From contig NZ_VFIA01000009.1 in assembly GCF_014282275.1 (NCBI RefSeq), positions 1 to 64,000 on the forward strand: a stretch of DNA of 64,000 nucleotides, given 5' to 3'. Positions 9,100-16,203 of the stretch are shown piece by piece (the stretch's first letter is position 1; each line of letters begins with the position of its first letter). The notes below the pieces were generated by a model. That model was not told the DNA's origin and searched no databases. It was given only the letters and a program-made list of their open reading frames with translations. This stretch comes from Spirosoma utsteinense. Lineage in GTDB: Bacteria; Bacteroidota; Bacteroidia; Cytophagales; Spirosomataceae. The position numbers were made by a program, and so were the translations under genes.

Positions 9100-9131
9100 C
9101 GCGGTTATCTTTACGTTACTAACCCGTAGCC

Positions 9132-10034
9132 ATGCGCCTGACACTACCCATTGCCGTCTTTCTTCTGTCTTTTTTTGTTAACAGCCCGACACACGCCCAG
9201 GGCCTGGTCGATGGCTTTATGCGCGGCCAGCGCAAGGCCAGCCTGGCGGTCTCTTACTCGCAGGAATCGTATGACTCCTATTACACAGGGAAGACCGAAA
9301 TCCGTAATCCCAATCTCGGTACTGTTTTTACCCAATCACTAAACCTCTATGGTACATACGGGTTGGGCTACGACCTGGACCTGATCGTGTCGGCGCCTTA
9401 CGTCCGCACCGAAGCCAGCGCGGGGTACTGGCAGAAACAGGAAGGCTTTCAGGACCTGTCGGCTGCCCTGCGCTGGGAAGCCTTCGACTACAAGATTGGA
9501 AGTGCGCGGCTTTCGTGGTTGTTTGCCGTGGGGTATTCGCTGCCGTTGCAGAACTATGTGATCGACGCGCCGGTAGCCATCGGCCACGGCTCCCGCAACC
9601 TCGACGGCCGCACGCTGCTGCATTTTAAATCCGGCGCTTTTTTTCTGACCGGTCAGCTGGGCTATATCCGACGCGGGCAGGTTACCCTCGACCGGGTCGT
9701 CAATTATTATGATCCCGACAACCTGAATCCCAACAGCAGCTCTACCGTCAACGTGCCCGATGTTATCGACGCGGTCATTCGGGGCGGGGTGGCCACGAAG
9801 CACTTCTATATCGATGGCTGGGTTCAGCAGCAGCGCCCTTACAACAAAGGGACGGATATAGCTCCCGGCATTCCATTTCCTACCAATGCCATTGGTTTTA
9901 CCCGGACCGGCATCAGTGTTTATCTGCCTCTCATCAAGAAATTTGGCTTGAACGGTGGCTATAGCACGACCCTGAATGGGCAAAATAGCGGTAAAGCCAC
10001 GCGGCTTAGTGGAGGAATCGTTATCGGGATATGA
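9132..10034 (+). CDS. Outer-membrane beta-barrel protein, module copy 2
   Basis: A 300-residue secreted protein. The signal peptide covers about residues 1-23 and ends in PTHAQ. The mature part is rich in alternating strands and Tyr/Gly, and ends GGIVIGI. It is a paralogue of the protein at 5186-6079: both share QEGFQD followed by a strand, a central long loop with Tyr/Asn/Asp (here NYYDPDNLNPNSSS), and IPFPTN close to the C-terminal strands. It precedes the PAP2-like gene at 10093 by 58 bases on the same strand, repeating the arrangement at 5186/6088. The substrate is unknown. Confidence 0.7.
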   Translation: MRLTLPIAVFLLSFFVNSPTHAQGLVDGFMRGQRKASLAVSYSQESYDSYYTGKTEIRNPNLGTVFTQSLNLYGTYGLGYDLDLIVSAPYVRTEASAGYWQKQEGFQDLSAALRWEAFDYKIGSARLSWLFAVGYSLPLQNYVIDAPVAIGHGSRNLDGRTLLHFKSGAFFLTGQLGYIRRGQVTLDRVVNYYDPDNLNPNSSSTVNVPDVIDAVIRGGVATKHFYIDGWVQQQRPYNKGTDIAPGIPFPTNAIGFTRTGISVYLPLIKKFGLNGGYSTTLNGQNSGKATRLSGGIVIGI

Positions 10035-10092
10035 CCCCTGAGTAACCCGTTGGGGAAACAACAACGCATAGCCAGACATTTTCAGTAAAAAC

Positions 10093-11601
10093 ATGAGAGC
10101 ACCTAGTTTATATTCCACCGTTGTCTGCCTGATTTTGTGGCTGGGAGGCTGCAAAGAGCCGGTCATCAACGAAGGGATTTTGCCCCTTACCGAACCCGCC
10201 ACAACCGATGAGAACGGCGGAACCTGGCGGACGATCATCCTCCGGTCGGCTGCCGATATTACCGTTCCTGAGCCAGCCGCGCTAACCTCTGATGCCTACC
10301 AGAAGGAACTGGCTGAAATAAAGAATGGGCTGCTGGGCGTCAACCCCGAAAACAATGCCGCCGTTAACTACTGGGCCGTTGGTGGCGTACATCGCTGGAA
10401 CCAGATCGCCCGCCTGCTCGTCGCCAAGTACAATACAGCGCCTTTGTATAATGCAGGCACCAATACGTTTACACCCTCGGAGGCCGGCAATCCGTTTGCC
10501 AACCCGCCTTATGCAGCCCGGCTGTATGCCCTGCTGAGCGTGGCGCAATATGACGCGCTGGTCGTTGCCTGGAAAGCCAAGTACCAGTACAACCGCCCGT
10601 CGATGGTCCGGCAGGGCATCAACTCGCTGATACCGGCGCTCGATGTGCCTTCTTACCCATCGGAGGATGCCGCTGTTGCCGAGGTCTCTGCTCAGATGCT
10701 GACGTTTTTCTTTCCGAAAGAGGCCGACTGGATTAAAGCCAAAGCGACCGAACACAAGCAAAGCCGGATCTGGGCCGGTGCCAACGTGACGAGCGATGTG
10801 AAGGCTGGCGAACAACTGGCGGCAGCGGTGGCGGCCAAAGTCCTTGTCTGGGCCAGGACCGACCACTTCGATGGGGCCGGTGACGCCGGTAATACCTGGG
10901 AAAATGCCATTGCCAATGCGCCCTATGATGTGAAATGGACCAGCCTGGAAATTCCGGCCCGGCCCCCGATGCTGCCCCTGGGTGGTATGGTGAAAACATG
11001 GTATGACTCAACCGCGATAGCCAAAGCGACGCCCGGCGCGCCCCCCGCAACGACCTCGGCTGCGTTTCAGAAAGCCCTGGCCGAAGTCCGCACCATTGCC
11101 GATAGCCGCACCCGCGAACAGTGGCGCATCGCCGATTTCTGGTTCGACGGCGCTGGAACTTATACCCCCCCCGGCCACTGGAATTTGATTGCCGAGGACC
11201 TCATCCGGCAGGACCGCCAGAATGAACTGCGGGCCGCCCGCAGCTATGCCCTCATGAACCGGGCCATGCAGGATGCTATCACGGCATGCTGGGATACGAA
11301 ATATAAATTCTACGTGCCGCGCCCTTCGCAAATGGACCCGGCTATCAAAACAGTGGCCGGTATCCCTAACTTCCCGAGCTATACCGCCGACCATGCCACA
11401 TTTGCTGCGTCGGCCACTACCGTGCTGGGTTATCTCTTCCCCAGCGAGTCGGCCAGCCTGAACGCACAGGCGCAGGAAGCCACGCTGTCGCAGTTATATG
11501 GCGGTATACATTACCGGTTCGACAACGAAGAAGGGGCCCGATGCGGCACCTCCGTGGGCAACGTCGCCGTCGACTGGGCTGCCGCCGATGGGGCGAAGTA
11601 G
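10093..11601 (+). CDS. PAP2 / haloperoxidase-like lipoprotein with altered active site
   Basis: A 502-residue lipoprotein with a lipobox LGGC ending near residue 20. It is a paralogue of the protein at 6088-7638 over its whole length (for example both have GTWRTIIL or GTWKTYIL near the start, YPSEDA in the middle, and GAGTYTPPGHW or GAGSYTPPGHW later). The K-x6-RP motif survives in KYKFYVPRP. However, the central SGH motif reads PSYTADHATF, with A432 and D433 before the conserved H434, and the last motif reads SQLYGGIHYRFD, so the arginine of SR is a glutamine. Three oxyanion-binding positions are thus changed, and it may have lost or altered catalysis. Its stop is followed within 7 bases by a palindromic repeat block. 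Confidence 0.75.
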   Translation: MRAPSLYSTVVCLILWLGGCKEPVINEGILPLTEPATTDENGGTWRTIILRSAADITVPEPAALTSDAYQKELAEIKNGLLGVNPENNAAVNYWAVGGVHRWNQIARLLVAKYNTAPLYNAGTNTFTPSEAGNPFANPPYAARLYALLSVAQYDALVVAWKAKYQYNRPSMVRQGINSLIPALDVPSYPSEDAAVAEVSAQMLTFFFPKEADWIKAKATEHKQSRIWAGANVTSDVKAGEQLAAAVAAKVLVWARTDHFDGAGDAGNTWENAIANAPYDVKWTSLEIPARPPMLPLGGMVKTWYDSTAIAKATPGAPPATTSAAFQKALAEVRTIADSRTREQWRIADFWFDGAGTYTPPGHWNLIAEDLIRQDRQNELRAARSYALMNRAMQDAITACWDTKYKFYVPRPSQMDPAIKTVAGIPNFPSYTADHATFAASATTVLGYLFPSESASLNAQAQEATLSQLYGGIHYRFDNEEGARCGTSVGNVAVDWAAADGAK

Positions 11602-11607
11602 GCACAG

Positions 11608-11785
11608 CCCTGCCAGTGGTCGAAGACCCTGGTAGTGGCTCGTTTTAGTGTTGGGGCCTTGGATCACTGTCAGGGTCAACATTATAGGGGTCAATAACCA
11701 CTACCAGGGTCTTGGATCACTGTCAGGGTCAACATTACCGGGGTCAATAACCACTACCAGGGTCTTCGACCACTGGCAGGGTTTA
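11608..11785. repeat. REP-like palindromic block A with 53-bp tandem unit
   Basis: The block begins with CCCTGCCAGTGGTCGAAGAC and ends with its inverse, GTCTTCGACCACTGGCAGGG, so the ends pair. Between them a 53-bp unit is present twice in tandem (11658-11710 and 11711-11763) with two base differences, containing CACTGTCAGGGTCAAC and CCACTACCAGGGTC. The same terminal motif forms blocks B (39644-39793) and C (40465-40563) beside the RAYT gene. The block fills the space between the convergent genes ending at 11601 and 11783, and its last bases form part of the TAA stop of the lanC-like gene. Confidence 0.85.
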
Positions 11786-13054
11786 TCGCAGCAGCAAGGC
11801 CGACCGGTAAACGGCGGGGTTTGCCAGCCTCAGGTAAAAATAGCCTGTGCCCGAGAGACCCAGCATGAAGTCAGGTATCTGGTAGTCGTTATAAAGGCCA
11901 TTGGCCCATAAGCCTGTTTGTTCATAACGCGCCTGGCCCATCTGACCGACGGCTTCGGCCTGCTGTCGCCAGTCAGGAATTTGTAAGATGTCGGCGGCTT
12001 CGAGGAGGGTATCGGCATTGCCGGCCAGTCCGTGGCAGAGTGAGAAATTGGGCTGTTGTTCCCAGGTCAGTTGCTGCGCCGTGGTCTGAAGGCCTGTCTC
12101 GGCTTCGGCGCGCAGGGCCGGGTGCTGCGTCAGTTCATAGCCGCGCAGCCGCGCAAGCGCAATGCCCGGTGCGCCATGGCACCAGGCGCAGGAGCAAACC
12201 GGGCCAGGGGCCTCTCCCTGGGTATGGGGGGGATTGGCGACCCGGAAATCGGGCCAGTTCTGCTGCTGCTGATCAAAAAAAGCATTTTCGTAGCGTAACC
12301 CCTGAAAGGCAGCTTCCTGGCATCGGCTATCCCCCGTGAGCGTGAAGGCTTCGAACAGCGCGTTGACAATACCCGCGACGCCATGCGCCATACCCGTCAG
12401 ATTCCGGTAGCCCGAACCGGGCAGGGTAACCCACGAGTAGCCTTCGGGCGACCGTTCGGCGCGGCTTACCAGCTGATCGGCCAGGCGACTGATACAGGGG
12501 CGAAGTTCCGGCAACGACTGTTCGCGTTCCAGTTGAACCAGCGCCGGTATGGCACCGGCTGCTCCGTCGATCACGTCGATACCGGTTTCCTCCAGATCGA
12601 GTTCAGTTACGGCCTGGAGTAGTCGCCGACCTTCATCCACCAGCGCGTCGTCATTCAGCCAGTGCCCGCCCCGGATGGCTGCGTAAGCGATGCCTGTCCA
12701 GCCGGAGAAAAAACCCAGGCGGGCAGTGGGCAGTATGTTCCGGGCCGTAGCCAGCGTGTTTTGAAAGGTTCCCCGCGCCGTTTTTCGAACGAACGGGTCG
12801 CCTGTGGCGTGGTACAGGGCTGCCAGGAAAAAAGCCACGCCCGCCGACCCGGCATAAAAGTCGGCTTCCAGTGCTTTAAAATAAGGTTTTGGGTACTCGA
12901 AAGCCGGATCGTTGGTCGAGGTCAGGAAATTACAGCGTGGTCCCTGCCAGATGGCATCGCGGCAGATCAGCCGACCAATCTGGGCGGCCGTATCGACAAA
13001 CGCATTCGCCGTAGCAGCCACTGTTGGGGGTAGGGGTGTGGTAAGCGTTTCCAT
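11783..13054 (-). CDS. LanC-like lanthionine cyclase
   Basis: A 423-residue protein of the LanC family of zinc-dependent (methyl)lanthionine cyclases, which add Cys thiols to dehydroalanine or dehydrobutyrine. The alpha-toroid repeats with glycine-rich turns are visible (SGSAGVAFFL-like near 70-80, FSGWTGIAYA near 116-125, DGAAGAIPAL near 163-172, GMAHGVAGIV near 221-230). The zinc ligands of the family are present: C292 in WCHGAPG, and C340 and H341 in LCHGLAGN; H224 matches the catalytic histidine region. It is the last gene of the operon, 6 bases after the HopA1-like gene. A LanC protein beside a kinase and a HopA1-like protein fits a split lanthipeptide synthetase. Eukaryotic-type LanCL glutathione activity is a less likely alternative because of the neighbours. 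Confidence 0.85.
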   Translation of the reverse strand: METLTTPLPPTVAATANAFVDTAAQIGRLICRDAIWQGPRCNFLTSTNDPAFEYPKPYFKALEADFYAGSAGVAFFLAALYHATGDPFVRKTARGTFQNTLATARNILPTARLGFFSGWTGIAYAAIRGGHWLNDDALVDEGRRLLQAVTELDLEETGIDVIDGAAGAIPALVQLEREQSLPELRPCISRLADQLVSRAERSPEGYSWVTLPGSGYRNLTGMAHGVAGIVNALFEAFTLTGDSRCQEAAFQGLRYENAFFDQQQQNWPDFRVANPPHTQGEAPGPVCSCAWCHGAPGIALARLRGYELTQHPALRAEAETGLQTTAQQLTWEQQPNFSLCHGLAGNADTLLEAADILQIPDWRQQAEAVGQMGQARYEQTGLWANGLYNDYQIPDFMLGLSGTGYFYLRLANPAVYRSALLLR

Positions 13055-13060
13055 GCGGGC

Positions 13061-14062
13061 TTAGTTGGACGAAAAGTCAGGAAAACAGTACGGATAGTGG
13101 GCGCGGGGATTCCGGTAGGGATGATCGATCGATAGACCGAGTTCCATGAACACCGCCCGAATGGCATCGATATAGGTGTCTGCGGGCTGCTGATTAGCTA
13201 CGGCGGTCGCTATTCCCTGAGCAACAAGGACGCAACGGCTGGTCCCGAAACTTTCGGCAGGATTAGGGGGACTTTCGGCAAAGGCAACGCCCGGTGTCAA
13301 CAGCCGCGTAAACAGCGGTACCGTCGGTAACAGATACGGTCGCAACTGGGGCAGGTCGCTGGCGAGCAGGTCCAGTACATGACTGACATACGGTTTTTGA
13401 AGGTACAGTACGGCCGGGTCGCTGCGGCCGTAAAGGTCAGGGTGGTTCAGGCATTTGAACTGGAAGGGTATCCGGTGGGTATTCAGCGTCTGCGTCACCC
13501 ACGCCAGGAGCCGGGTGCTGCCCTCGGGTACCGTGTGGAAATAGAGCCGGGTTTGCAGGGTTACTGACTCATCGCCGGGGGTTTGTCCGAATACGTAGTA
13601 GAAACCACGCTGGGCATCGCGGTGGTCGGGGTGCAGGTGTAGCCGCAAGATGTCGCCGGGCTGAGCCGGACCCCGTTTGGGCTGGTCATAGACAAACTCA
13701 CCCGCGTATACCATCCGCCGGTCGTTACCTTTCGCGGCATAGATAGTGCCGGCCATGTCGACGGCCGATACGGTCCAGGGGCTATCGAACTGCTCCCGGC
13801 TGTGGTTAGCGCAGCGGAGGGCATCGACGAACGAATCAGGGGACGGCCCGGCTCCGCTTTCGCCGGGCTGATACCCGTCGCCAGCGCAGTAGAAATGCTG
13901 ATAAATGAGGCTGGTCAGCGTCGTTCGCAGCGTGCCGGGCTCATACGCTGTTTCCGACCCATCGGTGGCGAGCGTAATCCGGTGATGAGCCGCGTCGATA
14001 CGCAGGCCGTCGAGGATAGTGGCGATCTGATCTTCGTAGTGGGTTTGCATGGCGAGTGACAT
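13061..14062 (-). CDS. HopA1-family protein, candidate lanthipeptide phospho-lyase
   Basis: A 333-residue protein resembling the HopA1 effector family. Residues 200-221 hold the family-like FKCLNHPDLYGRSDPAVLY segment, preceded by a beta-rich region with FYYVFG (154-159), and the chain ends with a helical part rich in Pro. In class V lanthipeptide systems such as those for lexapeptide and cacaoidin, a HopA1-like protein works with an APH-like kinase, probably removing phosphate from phospho-Ser/Thr to give dehydro residues. That role is inferred here from the neighbours. Its ATG overlaps the kinase stop in a TAATG junction, so the two are translationally coupled. Type III effector function is unlikely, as no secretion system is visible. 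Confidence 0.7.
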   Translation of the reverse strand: MSLAMQTHYEDQIATILDGLRIDAAHHRITLATDGSETAYEPGTLRTTLTSLIYQHFYCAGDGYQPGESGAGPSPDSFVDALRCANHSREQFDSPWTVSAVDMAGTIYAAKGNDRRMVYAGEFVYDQPKRGPAQPGDILRLHLHPDHRDAQRGFYYVFGQTPGDESVTLQTRLYFHTVPEGSTRLLAWVTQTLNTHRIPFQFKCLNHPDLYGRSDPAVLYLQKPYVSHVLDLLASDLPQLRPYLLPTVPLFTRLLTPGVAFAESPPNPAESFGTSRCVLVAQGIATAVANQQPADTYIDAIRAVFMELGLSIDHPYRNPRAHYPYCFPDFSSN

Positions 14063-15207
14063 TAATAGGGTAGGCTCAGCACAGACCGGATGGCGTCTTC
14101 GGGCGAGCGCAGCATGTTCAGGCTCAGTTGCAGCATCCGGGCCGATGGCATAGGCAGTACAGGTGCCTGCTGAATACTTTCGTAGCAGGTATGAATGAGC
14201 TTCAGGGCGCAGTAGCCTACCATTTTAAGCAGGTTCGAGCGGGCCTCTTCCGCGGTCCAGTCCATCCGGTCGACGTAGGTTTGCCAGAACTGCCGCATGG
14301 AAGGTTGCATCGTATCGAGGGTAAATCCGGACGAAGCCTGCCCCGCTTGCCCGGCCTGTGGCTCGTGCACGACCCAGTAAAACAGATAGCTCTGAAAAAC
14401 AGCCGCTACGTCCCAGCAAGGGTCACCGATGTCGGCCGTTTCCCAGTCGATGAGCCGCAGGGCATAGGCCCCGGCCTGATCAGGAGCCAGCTGTTCGGAA
14501 CGAGACTGACTGAGGAGAAAGTTGGCTGGTTTAATGTCGCCGTGGGTGAGACTGGTGACCGCCCATTTCTTGCGAACATCCGCCAGTTTCTGCATGTAGT
14601 CGCCGTTCTGCGTGATAAGCTGTACCATCTGCCGCTCCGCTTCGCTCCGTTGCGTACCATAGGCTGGAAACCCCGACTCGCTCCAGAGGAACACCGCTGG
14701 CGGCTGCCTCCGGAACAGCTGCAGGCTGGGGCCATCCTGTGCCGTCGTTGAAATCGGTTTATGAAACGTAGTCAGCAGTTCGGCCATTTGGGCGGCCAGC
14801 GCAGTCGGAAAGGTCTGCTGTTGCAGGTAGAAGTCGTTCAGATTGATGGCTCCGTCGATGGCTTCCGTAATAAGAATATGATTTTGGCGATCGAAATCTA
14901 CGTAGGCTGGCAGAAAAGCGTTTAGCTGTGCATAGGCCACTTCGTTGTTGGCCAGCCAGTAGCAGGTGGCCTCGGTGCGGAGTGTCTGGATCTTCTCCTG
15001 ATCCCACACCTGTACCTGTTTCACGAAAAGCGCACCGGCTCTATCCCGATTGATGAGGTAATTGGTATGGCGGCTGGATGTCTGATGCGCCGTAAAGGAG
15101 CCGTCGAGCAGCGAATCGGCGGGCAGGTAGCCTTTATCCAGTAAGTAATGGGCGATGTTAAACCCCGTCAGCAGCATGGTCGGGTCGGTTAGGAATGATT
15201 TAATCAT
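14062..15207 (-). CDS. APH-fold kinase, candidate lanthipeptide Ser/Thr kinase
   Basis: A 381-residue protein with an aminoglycoside-phosphotransferase/choline-kinase fold. Visible residues are the ATP-binding Lys K63 (LFVKQ), the paired Glu near 79, the catalytic loop HGDIKPANFLL with H222, D224 and N229, and the metal-binding Asp D254 in LIDWETADIGDPCWD. It sits directly downstream of the Cys-rich precursor-like gene and upstream of the HopA1-like gene, with which it overlaps. In class V lanthipeptide clusters this kinase phosphorylates Ser/Thr of the precursor; that substrate is inference. Resistance to an aminoglycoside is the generic alternative but is unlikely in this setting. The start codon is part of a strong hairpin (15206-15249), which may limit its translation. 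Confidence 0.75.
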   Translation of the reverse strand: MIKSFLTDPTMLLTGFNIAHYLLDKGYLPADSLLDGSFTAHQTSSRHTNYLINRDRAGALFVKQVQVWDQEKIQTLRTEATCYWLANNEVAYAQLNAFLPAYVDFDRQNHILITEAIDGAINLNDFYLQQQTFPTALAAQMAELLTTFHKPISTTAQDGPSLQLFRRQPPAVFLWSESGFPAYGTQRSEAERQMVQLITQNGDYMQKLADVRKKWAVTSLTHGDIKPANFLLSQSRSEQLAPDQAGAYALRLIDWETADIGDPCWDVAAVFQSYLFYWVVHEPQAGQAGQASSGFTLDTMQPSMRQFWQTYVDRMDWTAEEARSNLLKMVGYCALKLIHTCYESIQQAPVLPMPSARMLQLSLNMLRSPEDAIRSVLSLPY

Positions 15208-15249
15208 AGTTGGCTTACCCCCGGCGCGAGTCGGGGGTAAGCCAACTAT
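15206..15249. promoter_or_regulatory. 18-bp perfect hairpin between precursor and kinase genes
   Basis: ATAGTTGGCTTACCCCCG (15206-15223) and its exact complement (15232-15249) form a perfect 18-bp stem with an 8-nt loop. It begins 3 bases after the precursor stop codon and includes the first bases of the kinase start codon. There is no long T run on either side. It could act as an attenuator or RNA stabiliser that keeps precursor mRNA in excess over enzyme mRNA, and could also hide the kinase start. This is inference from position. Confidence 0.65.
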
Positions 15250-15252
15250 CGA

Positions 15253-16089
15253 CTACATGTATGGATTGAACGCACCGTAGCCGTAATAGCCACCCTGCTG
15301 GGTCGTATCGGGCTGACCGCCCATGAAGCCGATGCCCGGTTGGCCAACGATTGTCTGGACGATGGTTGGGTCGGTGATCGTTTTCCAGGGAGGGACTATC
15401 GTTCCGCCACCGCAGGGAATCCTCGTACCGCCAAAACAAGGCACCCTCGTGATTGTGAAGCACGTGATCGGACAGTTGACGATCGGTCTCGTAATGCCCC
15501 CGCAGGCGATCGGCGAACAGGTGTTTATACTACAGATCGTCTGAAAACAGGTCGACAGCGAGCATTGCGACACAAGCCTCGTTCTCCAGGTCAGACAGAT
15601 GGGCGGCTGCGTGACCGGACAGACGATAGCGACGCTTTTCACACCCGGCCCGCAGAGGGCCGTTGCCATAAACTGCCCGCCCTGCTGGGTCGTGTCGGGT
15701 TGGCCGCCCATAAAGCCAGTCATCTGGGTCGTATCGGGTTGCCCGCCGAAAGCACTGTACTGCTGCATGATGTCGCCTTCGAGGAAGGTGCTCCGGGGTC
15801 GGTTCGCCGATTTTGGATCGCCATACGTGACCACCGCGTCGGCGCGGAGCCACAGCTTACTGCCGCCCAGCGACGACTCGGCCGGGCTCATCTTTACCGC
15901 GTGTACAATAGCTTCTTCGGGTACTTCGACAAACCCGTTCAGGCTATCGTCGGCGTAAACACGAATATGGCCCGGCTCGGACGATGCGCCCAGGTAGCCC
16001 TGCATAACGGTAAGCTGATCGGTGTTTCGGGGGTCGCTGCGCACGGTGCCCACCCAGTCGTCCAGCTCGTAGGGTTTCTTATTTTCCAT
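15253..16089 (-). CDS. Large Cys/Ser/Thr-rich RiPP precursor-like protein
   Basis: A 278-residue protein that I cannot assign to a named family. Residues 1-110 lack Cys and look like a small folded or leader domain (GYLGASSEPGHIRVYADD, then GFVEVPEEAIVHAV, then LGGSKLWLRADAVV). Residues 115-138 hold two GGQPDTTQ repeats and residues 257-267 a third (GGQPDTTQQGG). Between them lies a segment with all 12 cysteines (146, 157, 165, 176, 181, 186, 191, 196, 206, 210, 218, 226) and many Ser/Thr; five of them are spaced exactly five apart (176-196). There is no signal peptide. Lying directly upstream of kinase, HopA1-like and LanC genes, it is the best candidate substrate for lanthionine formation. 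A structural Cys-rich protein is the alternative. Confidence 0.65.
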   Translation of the reverse strand: MENKKPYELDDWVGTVRSDPRNTDQLTVMQGYLGASSEPGHIRVYADDSLNGFVEVPEEAIVHAVKMSPAESSLGGSKLWLRADAVVTYGDPKSANRPRSTFLEGDIMQQYSAFGGQPDTTQMTGFMGGQPDTTQQGGQFMATALCGPGVKSVAIVCPVTQPPICLTWRTRLVSQCSLSTCFQTICSINTCSPIACGGITRPIVNCPITCFTITRVPCFGGTRIPCGGGTIVPPWKTITDPTIVQTIVGQPGIGFMGGQPDTTQQGGYYGYGAFNPYM

Positions 16090-16203
16090 GGTTCATTAAG
16101 GTTTAGGAATAATCAGTATAATCCAGTATTGGATTCGGGTTGAAAATGCGGGCGGGCCACGCCAGTGAGCTGGTAGCGCAAACGGACATAGCCTGCCGGC
16201 GTA

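Noticed and set aside
11608-11785. CRISPR-like array
   Set aside because: The repeated units are palindromic halves in both orientations with no regular unique spacers, and no cas gene is present; the same motif brackets a RAYT gene at 40 kb.
13061-14062. Type III secretion effector
   Set aside because: HopA1-like domains occur in lanthipeptide clusters; there is no secretion system or effector-type regulation in the window.
14062-15207. Aminoglycoside resistance gene
   Set aside because: The APH fold is shared by many kinases; the gene overlaps a HopA1-like gene and follows a Cys-rich precursor-like gene, which points to peptide modification.
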